From assembly GCA_035048485.1 (NCBI GenBank), contig CM068583.1, forward strand, positions 46,071,790-46,135,789: a stretch of DNA of 64,000 nt, written 5' to 3'. Position numbers and translations under genes: made by a program. A model generated the notes under the pieces. The model ran no database searches, had not been told where the DNA came from, and was given only the letters and a program-made list of their open reading frames with translations. Of the stretch, positions 29,186 to 45,420 are shown one piece after another. Each line of letters begins with the position of its first letter. Within the stretch, counting starts at the first letter, position 1. The stretch is from Pteria penguin. Its lineage: Eukaryota > Mollusca > Bivalvia > Pterioida > Pteriidae.

Positions 29186-30160
29186 TCATGCCACTGAAAA
29201 GTCGTTGCTCTAGCTGACGTACGTGATCGTCGATCTGGCGGTACTTTCTGCGTTTGGGTGGGCGCTTCCCTCCGGCTGCATGCTGGATCATCGTCATTTC
29301 GTTCACAGCCTGAGCTTGTTTTAGGTGATCTATCAAGTAGCAGATGTTAGGGTGGGCATGCTGGATTTGTCACTTCATCTTGGGGCACCATCCCTCAAGA
29401 TGGTTGATGGTTGGTTGTCCAGTGGTGGTGTAGTGGTTCTATAAATCTCTGTTGCCCTCAACCCAGTGTTTAGTCACATAGTCGGTGAAAGGGGACTGAG
29501 GTGGCATTGGTGTCGCTGAGTTTCATGTCCTGCAGGGCGTTGAACCACACGTCTTCATCCTGGTGCAGGGTCCGGCGCCATAAACTGAGATTATACTTAA
29601 TTCAAAAATTTCATTTTAATTTATTCCCTTATCAAACGTTCAAATAAATTTTAATGCAGAATGGTTTAATTCTATTTATCAGTACAATAAAACTAAATAA
29701 AATCCAAATCCCAGTTATTAATTCATTGATGAAGAGAAGAATATGAATTTTTGACTTAAGTATATTCTCAGTTTATGGCGCCGGACCCTGGGGACCGAGT
29801 GGCAAGACAGTTGCTAGACGGACAAATGCAGTTATGGTCTCGTCATCTTGGTAGGGGATCTGCAGTCCGCTGCTGTGTCCCCTCCGCCAAATGCATTGGG
29901 TAAAATGGATGAAACAACCTCTGACGTCGAACCCTGAAAATACCGTTTGTCGGCGTTAAGGACAACGGACATTCGTTGGCAGCAGGTCTATGTCTCGATT
30001 GGTGCATTCTGTCTTGAGGAGTTGCAGGAATCTGTAGATGGCTTCACTCTTGTCTGGTAGAAGTGCATACACCAGCGGGTACATCTTCTTGTCAACTATG
30101 CCATTTAGTGTGTACAGCTGACTGAAGAGGCTAGGACATGTTAGGGTCGTAGCTGCCTAT
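29186..30160 (-). pseudogene. MULE-type transposase remnant, minus strand
   Basis: Read on minus: QLYTLNGIVDKKMYPLVYAL followed by LPDKSEAIYRFLQLL (core with the MULE motif); then GCFIHFTQCIW (the CxxH-type segment); IPYQDDETITAFVRLATVLP; after an inserted MITE, EDVWFNALQDMK; then NHLEGWCPKM, the basic KRPPKRRKYRQIDDHVRQLE and EQRLFSG end. Several stops and frame changes. The order and motifs fit MULE transposases of animals. Confidence 0.7.
29566..29789. mobile_element. short inverted-repeat element inside the MULE remnant
   Basis: Ends CAGGGTCCGGCGCCATAAAC and its inverse at 29770-29789; the arms continue about 45 bp (TGAGAWTATACTTAA). The interior is AT-rich and non-coding, 224 bp in all. 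It splits the MULE codons between LPLGP and EDVWFNALQD. No clear target duplication. Confidence 0.75.
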
Positions 30161-32520
30161 ACGCCAGCACGCCATGGCGTGCACATCACGGAGACAAAAC
30201 AAAAATTAAAATGAGACTCAAAGACATCCATATCATATGACAACTCGTAAGTGTCAAATTAATTCTTGAAGTCGGACTGGTCACATGACCTAATTTGCAT
30301 CATCTTTGTTGGGGGATAAGTCTCGGGATTTATCATCGCTGTCTATGAAGAATCCGATATCTTAAAATCTTATTTTTGCAAACTGCGGTCATGTAAAATT
30401 CGAAGAAGGAAAGAGGGTCAATCCTCGTGAGATTCCTCAATGAATTTCAAAAGGTTTAAGACTCAACTAGCTCTTGTGCTCAAAATATAGTTCAGCAAAT
30501 TTGCATTACGGCCTATGATAAACACCGAGGTTAATCCCCAGGTCATCCTCGGAATGTTTCGGGGATTATCTTCATTTAGATCTTAGTGTGGTGTCACGCC
30601 GACTTCGAAAATTTGTGAAAACATTAATCTTCAACTTTCTCAAAATCAAAAAGACTTTAATGTTAAGAGGTAGATTCAAGTTCAGCTTTTATTGTGTTCG
30701 ACATATATTCTTCAATATTAAACGTTATTTCTTATGACAAAAATAGTTTCAATGTTATCAAGATGTAGTCCAGAAAGCACGACTTTGCATTGAATTTTAC
30801 AAAATTTTCTCGGGGGAGACCCGGGAACCCCCACTTAAAAAAGAGGGTGATTTCATTCCCCTCTCAAAGCTGCGCGCGCCTCGTGAGAAGCTTTCTTTGC
30901 GTGCACATTGAATATTTCTAGCTACGCCCCTGCATGTGTAGAAGGTGGTTTATTTAAGACGATACTGTAGTGAAAGCCTTGTCATATTATTTGGACAGTT
31001 GTTTATTTAACTACACAAGCAACCTAAAATGTTTGTTGGACAATCAAGATATAAGATATAACATGCTGAACATACAGGATAAAACCTTTCAAATCAAATA
31101 GCTGCAAAAAAGTTGAAGGGTAACAGATGAGATACATTGTACGATGTCACTTCGTAATGCGAGGTGTTCAACTAGGGGCGTATGTATCTCCCTGGTTCAG
31201 CTAAACTAACCGTCGGTAATGTTTTATTTCTTTATCATTTATATATTTACATATATAAACTCACATAGGTATTGTCAGATAAACCGAATGTCTGCAGTAT
31301 TCTCAATGATTTGGTTGACCACCTCGCTGTTTATTTATTTCTAGTTCTATAAAAATGCACATGATACACGACTGTATATCGTTGTGTATACATGTACATT
31401 TGTGCACTAATGTACATTAATAAACAACAATATTAAACGCCCAAATACACTTCCATAATTAAGGAAAATAATTTTACATTCATATCGTATACAAATCGTA
31501 TGTCGTATAAAAATCTCATCATCTATTTTTATATAATGAATAATCAACGACGCATAAAGCACATTATCTCTTAAATTGAATTTACCAAACATTTATTTGG
31601 GGAGGGGGGGATTCGATTCAATTTAATAAACAGATGAGAACCATTTGTAACGTGCACGAATTCCTGCATGAATTCCCACATGAATTCCCGCATGACGACA
31701 AAGAGGCAAATAATGTTCGACTTCTCTTTATGAAACAAGTTACATGGATTGCCCGAGATCGAGTTATGGAAGAGTGATACTGGTTTTATTATTGATGAAT
31801 TGGTAAATAAAATAAACAGTCTTTTTCTATTGGGACTGAAAAATGATAGAAAACAATATGTACCATATGTGATGTTTTTGACTTTAAGATGAAATTCTGC
31901 GATATTACAGACAACCGCGCAAGTTCTTCTGTTAGTTGTATGGTGCCATATTTCTATTATATTTAACTAGTGTTTCAAAATAAACCAAACCATTAATTTA
32001 TTGATATCCCAAGATTTAATGACCTGAAGGAGTACGTTCCTATTGTTTCATTGTCGCGTTTATTCAGTAGACGTTTTCATGAAGAATCCAGCTATCCAGT
32101 TTGTAAATAGAGCTAAACCTTTTTCTGTATCTAGATTAGTATGTCCGGCATTTCATGAAAATGCTTTGCAAAATTCTGACATATCTGTCAAAAGGTCTCT
32201 ATATATCTAGATCTGAAATAAAAATAAAACATAAAAGCAAAGCAGATAATGGAAATGATTTAGTAACTTTAAACGTGATCTACAGATCTTGGAATGGAAT
32301 AAAAAAGAAATTTAAAAGATACATTTCCTTCAACATGCAACAAAATAAACAAAATGAGCACCCCACAGTGAGGAAATCAAACAAATCGTCGGGGTGCTAA
32401 AATAATGGGAAAAAATAACAAAACGTTTCATTATACTGAGTCCTTGATATCTATTGCGCCGTCTTACATCTACCCATCGAAGAATCTCCCCTCCAACAAC
32501 AAAACTCATGAGGTTGAAGG
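30161..32520. other. no gene recognised
   Basis: Contains a small palindrome (CAGCACGCCATGGCGTGC, about 30172) and a hAT-like end CTAGCTACGCCCCTG at about 30918-30932. A triplet of GAATTCCYRCATGA occurs at about 31659-31695. The rest looks unique and non-coding. Confidence 0.45.
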
Positions 32521-32679
32521 TTGATTGGTGTTTTACGTCGCTTTCAACATTATTTCAGTTATATCGCGACATGGAAGCAGGAGGTTACCAACCTCTTAAA
32601 CATAGTGGCGCAACCCGGGAATCGAACCCGGATCGTCGGCGCCCAAGCCAAGCGCTTAACCACTACACCACGCCTGCCC
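32521..32679 (-). mobile_element. tRNA-derived SINE, second family
   Basis: On minus: GGCAGGCGTGGTGTAGTGGT (A box) and CCGGGTTCGATTCCCGG (B box), then a tail ending GCGACGTAAAACACCAATCA. The head resembles a tRNA but the body is short and the 3' end differs from the SINE at 41032. Confidence 0.75.
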
Positions 32680-32769
32680 TTCAAAACTCATGAGACATCT
32701 AGAATACTTCGTTCTTATAGAAACATGAAGGCGCTATATACATGTATGAATTCTGATTGGTTAATAAGG

Positions 32770-32925
32770 GGAATTTAAGATATGTAAATATTCGATTATA
32801 TGCCGCAAATATAAGGCATATGAATGTTCGATTACATGCACCAAATTTAAGGCATATAAATATTCGATTACATGCCGCATATTTAAGGCCTATAAATAGT
32901 CGATTTCATACGGCAAATCTGATTT
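32770..32925. repeat. tandem repeat, about 45-bp unit, four copies
   Basis: Unit of the type ATAAATATTCGATTACATGC then CGCAAATTTAAGGCAT, degenerate. No gene. Confidence 0.65.
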
Positions 32926-33114
32926 TGTATTAATATGCATTATCCAATGCAGTTCTCAGCGACCTGAAAATGATCTATTACGCGATTTTGAAGAATACGT
33001 TAAAGTTGTGAAAGTTAACAGACGGCAGATGGACAGCTGACAAATCACTATTTATGACATTACTCATCTGAGCATTCAGCCTTTACGTCTTGAGAAAATT
33101 TCAATAAAATTATC

Positions 33115-33530
33115 TTAAACCTGTGTGTTTGTTTGTGTAGGTGCGTGTATCAGTCCGTCTGTGTGTGTCTGTGAGTACCTTTGTTGTGTGTCTGTCCTTG
33201 TGTATGTAAGGGTGTGTTGTAGGTGTGTATGTTTGTGTTTTAGTCTGTCTGTGTGTGTCTTTATGTGTGTCTGTTGTGTGGGTCTGTCCTCGTTTATTTA
33301 AGTGTGTGTGTAGGTGTGTGTGTGTGTCAGTCTGCATGTTATTCTGCGTGTACGTCTGTTGTGAATGTCATTGTGTATATAAGTGTGTGTTTGAACGTGT
33401 GTGTGTTAGCCTATGTGTGTCTGTGTTTCTGTGTGTACTTCTGTGTGTGTATCTGTTGTGTGTGTCTGTCCCTGTGTATGCAGGTGTGTGTTGTTTGTAT
33501 GTGTATGTGTGTGTTTGCGCTTAAACTGAC
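33115..33530. repeat. GT-rich microsatellite tract
   Basis: Imperfect (TGTGTGTCTG)-type repeats. Open frames here (Cys/Val-rich forward, Thr/His-rich reverse) are repeat artefacts. Confidence 0.85.
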
Positions 33531-34191
33531 GAACTCGTCATTTTATATATATCTTTCACTTAGCTGAGTCAAAGTTGCTTTTCATATGAAAAGTTGTCGC
33601 CACATGGCAATAAAATCTATATATGATGAACAGAATTTCTTAAGACATGTATTTCTAAAAGTATATATACTACTGAACTGTCTCTCTACTGCTCTTTAAA
33701 AGCTAAGGTTGTATAGTATAACACTCAGACCGGATGCGACTTATTCGTTTGCCCCCGTCACCTGATTACACTGTAATAGGTGACTAGATCTACCTTGTGT
33801 TTTGTTGTGAATATTTTATGCCTCTGTAATTTGTGTCTTTTTTCTAGTTTTCAGTTTTCATCATTTTCAAAGTGGTCGGATGTAGAAACCGTTTTAATTC
33901 TCATTGTAAAGCTTGTGAAGTTTGAATAAGATGTTCAATATACCTAAGTCTGTTGATAGATCTACTATATGTTTACTATATATTACGTCATGTTTAAGTA
34001 GTGAGTGACATTCGTTGGTTAATTTTAGAAATTCTGATACCACGCTGTATTTTTGGTGTACGCTAGCAGGAATCAATTTTTAAAATAACTTGCTGAACAT
34101 AATACTTATCCCCAACGGTGACTGATTCAGGAACCAACTCCCTCCCATCTTTTCCTTCACAGTAGTTTTCGTCTTAATCGCCGCGTATATA
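33531..34191. other. no gene recognised
   Basis: AT-rich sequence without motifs. A short minus frame at 33894-34076 is slightly Penelope-RT-like in style (CHSLLKHDVIYSKHIVDLST) but too short to call. Confidence 0.35.
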
Positions 34192-34341
34192 CAGTGGCGA
34201 ATTTAGGGGGAGCCCCCCCCCCCTTTCGCCACATATTTACAAGTAAAAATCCAGATTTGGCACCAGAAATGACCGAATATTTTGGCTAATTCACATGTGC
34301 CCCCCCCCCTTCCCTTTTCAAAAATTCTGGATCCGCCACTG
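34192..34341. mobile_element. hAT-like MITE
   Basis: Starts CAGTGGCGAATTTAGGGG and ends CTGGATCCGCCACTG, with GC runs inside. Related to the copy at 662-814. The flanks are TATATA/ATATAT, so a duplication is possible but uninformative. Confidence 0.7.
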
Positions 34342-35061
34342 ATATATGACCTTCGAAAACCCTCACTTTTCGTAAAATAAAACAAGTGCTGGATGTGCGA
34401 TTGTATCAAACCATGAAATCGTACCTCATTACCCATGTATAGTGTTAAAGTATCATCTCATCAGCATATGCCGTATATGTATATCTGTTAAATAAATGTT
34501 CTCGTGCTTTCACATTCGTAGATATTATTTACTGCACACATTTACGTATAGCATGTATATTTCATGTGTTTTGTTATACATTAAAAGGAAGGGTTCATAT
34601 TTTCACTCTGGCATTTTACAGAAGAATTTTTTTTCTGAAGGTAGCTATAGATTTATTACTCAAAGTGTCTATAATTATCACTGTGTCTAGTTCAGTATTT
34701 TATGATTATTAATCGTACTTGCTTAGCAATACCAGGTTTATTTCATCTTTATAATAAAATCATTCTAATACTTTCCTGCGTGCTTTGATCTGGGATCGAA
34801 AGCATACATAACACAGACGACTGTTTTCTACACTGTGAATATTCATTATTTCACACACAACTAGATGTATATACAAAATGTTTCATGAAATGTATTCATA
34901 AAAATTCGCTTAAATCTAATACAGTATATATGTCTTGTTCCATAAACACTGAATTATAGAAGTATAAACCACTTTATGTAAATACTGAATACGACATACA
35001 GCAACATCCTGTTTTGTTTACTACGTGCTTTTCAAACTTCCTCAATCCACGTGGAGACAGC
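34342..35061. other. no gene recognised; upstream of the JmjC gene
   Basis: AT-rich. May hold the promoter of the gene starting at 35062; no clear TATA assignment. Confidence 0.4.
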
Positions 35062-37878
<2,817 letters not shown>

Positions 37879-38441
37879 TAATTATCATTAAAGAGATATC
37901 TAAACAATAATACCCATATAGGTATATTGGACAACACAAAGAGACAAAACCAATGCTACTAATATCTATCTGTAATAATCAAATGATGTAAAATGGTGAG
38001 TTTGTTTTGTTTGAAGCTTATGAGCTTGCAATATGTTATGGAGATTAATCAAATAATTTTTTATCACTTGAGATAAATATACAACCCAAATAATCATAAT
38101 ATTAACGTTATGCTTGCACAATAACCCCATGAAAAGATTTATACGACACTTAAACATTTATTACAATACAGGATGGACCTGTCGCCAACCGAGGGCAGTG
38201 ACCGCAGAAAAATTGAAAAGAAGAAGAGTTACTGAAAGACATCGTTAAAAATGAAAGAAATTACAGAGCACAAAAATGTTAGATGACCCTAAGTAAAATA
38301 CCATCTCTTAGACATAAAATATTTGATAATGCTAACCGGACACTTAACTATAAGATATTATCGGTTATTAATAGGCAGGAAATCAAGTCTAGTTTAGGAG
38401 GCTGCCAACTTCATAACATAAGAACAAGCATTTGGTAATTA
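37879..38441. other. no gene recognised; 3' flank of JmjC gene
   Basis: AT-rich. No strong polyadenylation choice; ATTAAAG lies shortly after the stop. Confidence 0.45.
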
Positions 38442-38576
38442 AGAAATAATGACGTCCTAGTCATTATTTAATGTCCAGTAACAGCCCCGAGTCGCATTAA
38501 CCAATCAAATTGATTGGTTAATGCGACGAGGGGCGGTTACTGGACATTAGATAACGACTAGGACGTCATTATTTCT
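38442..38576. mobile_element. fully palindromic (foldback) MITE, 135 bp
   Basis: Two about 67-bp arms meet at CCAATCAAATTGATTGG with almost no loop. Outer ends are AGAAATAATGACGTCC and its inverse. About seven mismatches between arms. No coding capacity. Confidence 0.8.
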
Positions 38577-40262
38577 ATTCTGACATGAACTGTAGAAACA
38601 AGTACGAAAATAAGTATTTTAATATTTATATTTTATTTCAACAACAATATGTCTCCCACTTTTGTTTGACGGTTGTCCGCTTTATCCATTGTGCATGTAC
38701 TTTATTTGTATAGAAAAAGGATGCAGACGACAGTTTTGTGTATTGAAAGTGGATGTTACGTAAAAATCAATCATTTGATTTTTAGAAAATCTAAATAGCA
38801 TGACCTAAATCGGTTTTCTGGAAAATGATTTTATTCACATTGTCAAAATCAATAACACCGATGGGTGGGGGCGGGCTTTTAAACTGATGACTGCTTCGTA
38901 GGCATGGTGCTTCTGACCGTGAATATATCAGAAAATAAAGCACGGTGAAACCCGATGGGACATATAGGAAAAATTCTCAAGTCATGTTAGAATTGTACAA
39001 TTTGTCTTGTAGACAATGAACTTGAGAGAGAAACATTCTACATATGGTAGCCATTGCTATTATCGTCTTTAAATGACATAATAACGAAACCTAATATCCA
39101 TGATAAAATGTGCCTTGTTTAGCATCCACACAAGATCTTTTGATACCATGAAAATTACTGTGTATCATAAAGATCTAATAACTTTTCAAAGGCACTAACT
39201 CTTCTAAGAGAAATGTAGAAAGGAAAAAATAAACACGCATATACTTTAAAAGAGTAAAAAAAACCTGAGTGTGTATGATTTATCTGGAACATCAGTTTCT
39301 ATCAATCCTTTTGTTAAGCATTCTTGCATCCTAAAACAACATAGGAATACACATTACGATAAGTGATTGAATCAGCATGTGATATATTTATGAAAATTCT
39401 CTTCTGATTTACTGAAATATATTTTCACAAGAACCGGAAACGTGAGTGTGCAAATGAGGATTGCTCCATCTCGAGTGCAGGGCAGCAGGTACTGCTTTCT
39501 CTAGATACTGAAGGCGTGAAGTATTAAATGATATATAAAATATAACTACATAATACCACATAGTGGAAGTTTGCCCGTAACAATGTCAGATACGAAAGTA
39601 ATAAGCGAGTAGTATATATGTGTAATACTAAGTGTACCGGCGGTACATTGTAAGTATTTGTATTTTGATTATAGCAAGTGCTTGTTCGTAACAAGTTTTT
39701 CGACTTTAGAAAATGCAATATTCTAATCGCTTTTGCGATTAATACTCAGTTCTAGCCAGGTTTTGCTACAGTTCATACTAAATATTATAAGTAGCTACAT
39801 GCGTTTTATATCCTTCAATATGAACCTACTTGGTAGTGATGCAGTTTTTGAAAAGATGTATTGGGTGTGTTTGAGTATTTTCTGGTATTTTCAAAGCTAG
39901 TACATCACATTGTATCGATCGTGTCGTTACGCATTCTAAAGGGGAAGGGATTTTTCTGAACGGCTATGCAGGTTTTGGAAATAATACATTTCCTATTCTC
40001 TTTGAGAGGAACTTTTTGATTTGGAGCTTGTCGTGAAATATATTGTATATGATGTTATTCTAAATTGTGTTCTATGTTATATTGTCTTGCATACTTCCAA
40101 AGAATTATTTTTGATGGCATCTTTACTACAATGCTGGTCATCGGCAAACATTTTCCTGTGATATAAGTCGTTAATATTAGTATAGCTTAGACGAGCATTT
40201 AAACACGTATAGTCCTCGCCACCAAGTCTGTGTTCCCGAAAAAATGCAATTTTTCATATTTC
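38577..40262. other. no gene recognised
   Basis: AT-rich sequence; only short frames. Confidence 0.45.
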
Positions 40263-40270
40263 TGAATGTG

Positions 40271-40430
<160 letters not shown>

Positions 40431-40699
40431 GAGAATCAATTAGCAGATGGCGAATTGTCAAAATCATATGCAAGACGCTTCAGAGAAGCAGCAGGAATTT
40501 TTAGAATGAATATTTATTGTAAATGAAACTAACGTTATTTTAAATGCAATTGATAAAATATTTTCGTATGGTTCCGAATTTCCTCCATTGTAATAATCAA
40601 CTGTAGCATGTTTTGTTAATAATATGCTATTTGTTTGGGGCGGATTGAATACAGAAATTATGAATACTTCTAATGGATTATATTTAATCCAAACTGCAA

Positions 40700-41345
40700 C
40701 CGAGAAATGGACTATTACTGTTGTTCAAAGAGGCCCACAGGCTATTAGTAAGTCGATTCAAACAAATGTGGTACCAGCTGAAAAATCAGAAAATCTGTGA
40801 ACCTCCTCAGCTGAATGATGAAATGAAAGTGATCTTGAAAATAAATCATGTGATTCTGCTTCAGTGGAGCCATCCTATATTACATGTGGCCACTCATCAT
40901 TTGAATTGTCCAGTGATTGTATTATGATTGTTGGAGGAATTAATGAGTCAATGTTTGTATATACCACTAAACCAATGAAACCATCAATATGTGTTTTTCA
41001 GTTTGATTGTAAAATTGATGAATCTCCTGAAGCCGGCGTGGCCTAGTGGTATAGCGTCGGACTCCTGATCTGGAGGCCGGGGTTCGAGTCCCGCTCTGGT
41101 CATGCTGGTGTCATGTCTTTCGGATGAGACAGTAAAAACCGAGGCCCTGTGTCGTGGTATGCATAGCACATTAAAGATCCCTCACTGCTTCGGGTGGGTC
41201 CGTTACACAGGTCAAAATTTGTATGCCCCGCATCAGGCAGATGCCGTCACCATATACGTGAAATATTCGTGGTGTGACGTAAAACAAAAATCAATCAATC
41301 AATGAATCTCCTGAAATATCTCCAATTGCAATGGCTTCATCAGTA
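40700..41345 (+). pseudogene. coding-like fragment split by a SINE
   Basis: One frame reads SYITCGHSSFELSSDCIMIV, GGINESMFVYTTKPMKPSIC and CKIDESPE up to the SINE at 41032, and resumes after it (ISPIAMASSVLCWLA, stop). The protein-like composition is suggestive, but no family was recognised and upstream stops are present. Confidence 0.3.
41032..41301 (+). mobile_element. complete tRNA-derived SINE, 270 bp
   Basis: A box TGGCCTAGTGGTAT and B box GGGTTCGAGTCCC in a tRNA-like head, then a conserved core (TCGGATGAGACAGTAAAAAC, GGGTGGGTCCGTTACA, CACCATATACGTGAAATA) and an AATC-repeat tail. The 14-bp duplication ATGAATCTCCTGAA at 41018-41031 and 41302-41315 fixes the ends. This is the reference copy for this window. 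Confidence 0.95.
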
Positions 41346-43943
41346 TTGTGTTGGCTTGCTTAATAAGCACTGGTAAAGTACATGTGTAAAGTACTTGTAA
41401 AGTACATGGAAAGTACATTTGTAAAGTACTTGGAAAGTACATTTGTCAGAAATGCCAAGAGAAATAGGCAAATAAGAGAAAGAGATGAATTCAAGTTTTA
41501 GTTTAACACACTTTTATCTCCAAATGAGATATATTGTGTATCTGATATATTCATAAATAACTGGCATAATTACAGTTGCATGATACAATGTAATGGTGAA
41601 TACACAAGTACAGTTTAAAATTTGTAATATCCTGTCATTTACATATGTATATAAGCATTTTAATACAGCTTAAATATCCACAAAACTTATCATGTATTCA
41701 AATGACAAGATGACTTTTTATACAATATTTCTCCACATTATAAATGTAAAAGTGTACTGTGTAATCATGGAAATGGGGGTCTTTGTTACAAATTACATAT
41801 ATTGATGTAATATATATTGAAGACTGTGCAAGTAGAAGTTGATGCAGCATATATGTGGATGCAAAGCACAGTACATAAAATACATGTATTTGCTCAAATG
41901 ACAAAATTATGAGCTGCTTAATACATGCACATGTGCTTAGATCTATATTTCTCTGAACATTGTGACACAACTGACAGACATGCTTTGGATGTCAATTATC
42001 CATGTCATCTTGAAGAGAAATATCATAAATAGTAAAAATCTCATTCCTGAAAAAGGATAATCTTTCTTACCAGATCTAGATACCTGTTTTCCACATATTC
42101 TACAAAGATTTGACAGTTTGCTTATATGGTCAAGATTTAGAACTACTCTCCATAGTGAAACTGATTGTTTACATGTACGAAATTATGGGCAAATATCTTA
42201 AAAAATTACTTTTTGGCAATGAAATGATAAAACACACATATTATGACAATATCAACGAAAACCTTGCATTGTACGTGTATGAATAAAGCAGGGGAATTAC
42301 GTTATATACGAATAAATGCATAGACAAGTGCCCAGTTTAATACCGGAAGTCGTAAATTTTGCAAAAATGTATCGTAAAACAAATGATTTACCCAAGAAAC
42401 TACAAAAAAAAAACCGACCAGACCAAGATCATCATATTTGTTAGAGAAAATTCGGGCTATACCCAAAATACTGGTTATAAATCAAATTATTTACATGATA
42501 ATATCGATTCAAACACGGAGGGGTAGGCCTTACTGATGTCAAAATGGATTCCAAGTAAAAATCTTTTTTAAAAAATCATAAAAAATCGAATTCTACACCG
42601 TTTTCCTTCGATTTTTTTTCGTAGGAAACGCCATTCACCGATCTACAAAACAACAACAACTGCGCATGTGTGAGCGGGTTTCCTCTTACCTTATTTTAGA
42701 TGCGCATCTGTGAATGACTGATATATTTAGATACCTCGGCTGAGCTCGCCTCGAAGTTGTGACGTCACAGCAAGGCTCATTTGCATTGATTATTCATAAC
42801 GTACGGGAGCAAGGAAAGTTGTAAGTGGACTGTGACAGAAAGTTTTTACCGGAAATATATAGCTAAACAGTACACTAACTAAGAGTGACGTCAAACTGAC
42901 ATTGAAGGGCAGTGGATTTGTATTCCGTACATTGGATACAGTGAGATAGATATTTAATGCATGGGAATTACATATTACGAAACAGAAGCGTACTCACTGT
43001 AACAGATACTGACGACAAAGCTACCTTTCTGCTTTTCTCTTTGCAGTTAGATGCGCAGGTGAGCGATGTGGTCCATAGGCCTCTTGTTATATTTTAAATG
43101 TCCATGAATTTATATTTTGTTGATAAAAATATCATGTTTTATAGATGTTAAATAATCTTTGTGAGAACTGTACTGACATCTATCACTAAAATCAATTCTA
43201 AATTGTATTCAAAACCAACATATGTGTCAATTCATTGGGTGGACATGCTATCAGAATAACAATTTGCCGTCGTTTTTCAATGTTAATACACAAAGGTTAT
43301 AAATAATTCCTTGTTTTCTTCTTTTTAGTTTTAGGATTTAGCATTGGTCGATCGCTATTCGATCTCCCTTTCGTTTTAATGGAAATGTTTATCTGTACAT
43401 GTAGTGTACTTAATAGTACTCAGCAGTTGACCACTTCCTTTTATTGAGCATTAAGATATAATGTTAATTTATCTAAAATTTGCATACTTCCCGCACACAA
43501 TTCTAATAAATTCAAAATCGAAGATAAAGATCATTCGGATCTTAAATGTTCCCATTGTTGGCAATTTATATACGTGCCAGTGGCGTAGCTAGCTTAAAAT
43601 TTTATGTATTCAAAAGAAACACCAAGAAGGTAGGGGCTCTAGTGCTGCCATAAATTCCCAAGTCGGTGCAAGGTGAATCCCTGGTAAGAGGGTCAGAATG
43701 AGGAGCGAAACTCCTCGAACATCAGCGATTTTAGTGTTTCGATATAAACTAATTCCATACAAACAATGCGAACTGTAAAATTTTACAAGAACTGTATGCA
43801 TTCAAATACATGTAAAATTAATTATAAAAGACCTATGTTCTACAAATTTTTATGTATTAATTTGCGTTTTTGCGTAAAGGGCGTTACAATAGTGGTAGAA
43901 GTACAAAACAAATCGGCGGTACTTCGGGCCGCAACCAAACATG
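41346..43943. other. no gene recognised
   Basis: A short tandem of GTAAAGTACWTGG units at about 41374-41446. A hAT-like terminus CAGTGGCGTAGCTAG begins at about 43579 with no partner found. The rest is AT-rich and non-coding. Confidence 0.4.

Positions 43944-44035
<92 letters not shown>
43944..44035. repeat. TA microsatellite
   Basis: (TA)n of about 90 bp. Frames through it are artefacts. Confidence 0.95.
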
Positions 44036-44036
<1 letters not shown>

Positions 44037-45360
44037 AATTGCGAGCTGACTTTTTTTTTGCAAAATCTTCCTGCCCACCCCCAGTCCCCTTCCCACCGTC
44101 ATAAAAAGAGGTTGCCTTCTAACAAATTACTGATTGTGACTTCGCTTTCCATATCAATCGTAACAAGTGCCTTTATATGATATTTTGCTAAGCGATTGTG
44201 TTCCTTTCAGTATAAATTTCCACATTTTTCTTGTCAATAACAGGATAAAATGTTTAACATGATTACCTTTATATTTTATATAGCATTGTCTAAACCTGTA
44301 CATCTAACCCAGATAGACGAAAATCCCAATAATAAATGTTATTAGCTACTAGATGAGAATCTAACACAATATCATTTATGAGTTGTTGTTATATAACACA
44401 ATATCATTTGTGAGTTGTTATATAAATTTAGATATTGATGCCATATACTGTATATACATAAAGATAGTCAATACATTATTATGATATCTGCTGAATTAAA
44501 TATCATAATGCGATTTCCTAACATTTTAAACAATATATCGCTGTTGCCGGTAACTAGCAAGAACACGAAAAAGACAAATCGTATTAAGAATAAAATAAAC
44601 TTGGGCTACATTTAGAGCTGATTCTCACCGACTATCTATTAATGACATAGGTATTTGTGTAAACAATATACGGGAGCGCTCATCACCTAAGCCAAGTAGG
44701 ATATCTAATGATGCTGAGACGGAAGGGATTATGGTAATCCGTCCAAAGTGAGATGTAACACAAAGCGTATTCCAATATACATGTATCTACATGTAGTACG
44801 GCAACATTCGATGCTTATAAAACATGTCACTGCAGATACCTACTCTTTGTTTAAAATGTTAAATGGCAATGCTCTCCAGCAGACTGAAAGACTGAAAGGC
44901 TTGTACTCGCATGGCCAATATTGTCATGGGACATGTTAATCACTGCTTAGTATTCATTGGAGAACGGCAAGTCATGGAACGTGAAGATGTCTCAATGATT
45001 ATTGAATTTACATGAAAAACGATTGAACCAATTAAACTATAACAACGTCAGCATCGTCTTTATGCGACCTCTGTGAATTAGAAATATATGTTTTGGAGGA
45101 ATCAAATAAAGCCAATTCTAATCGAGAAAATTCTGAGACTCGAACAATGCAGGGCTGATCTATTTACACTCAAATAACATACTGAAAAAAGAATCCGTAG
45201 TCCTGTCCTACGTGTCTAACTGCATTCCAACAATATTAACCATTATGATCTCAGAAATTCCTGAAAAAGGAACAGACCGACAGATGAAGAAAAAAATACA
45301 AACAAACAAAACAAATAATAATAATAATAAAAGCAAAAAATAAAAATAGGTGCCAATTTT
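44036..45360. other. no gene recognised
   Basis: A short tandem (AACACAATATCATTTRTGAG) occurs twice at about 44364 and 44396. Otherwise nothing. Confidence 0.4.
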
Positions 45361-45420
45361 TTGCGTGACCGGACTATAATGTACGAAAGACTATTAAGCT
45401 CATTTGGTGAAAAGAAAAAA

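Noticed and set aside
33225..33567. Cys/Val-rich ORFs
   Set aside because: Translation of a GT microsatellite.
41032..41110. True tRNA genes in SINE heads (also 32600-32679, 46843-46920)
   Set aside because: A and B boxes are present, but each is followed by SINE core and tail and does not form a clean full tRNA; 41032 and 35662 have target duplications.
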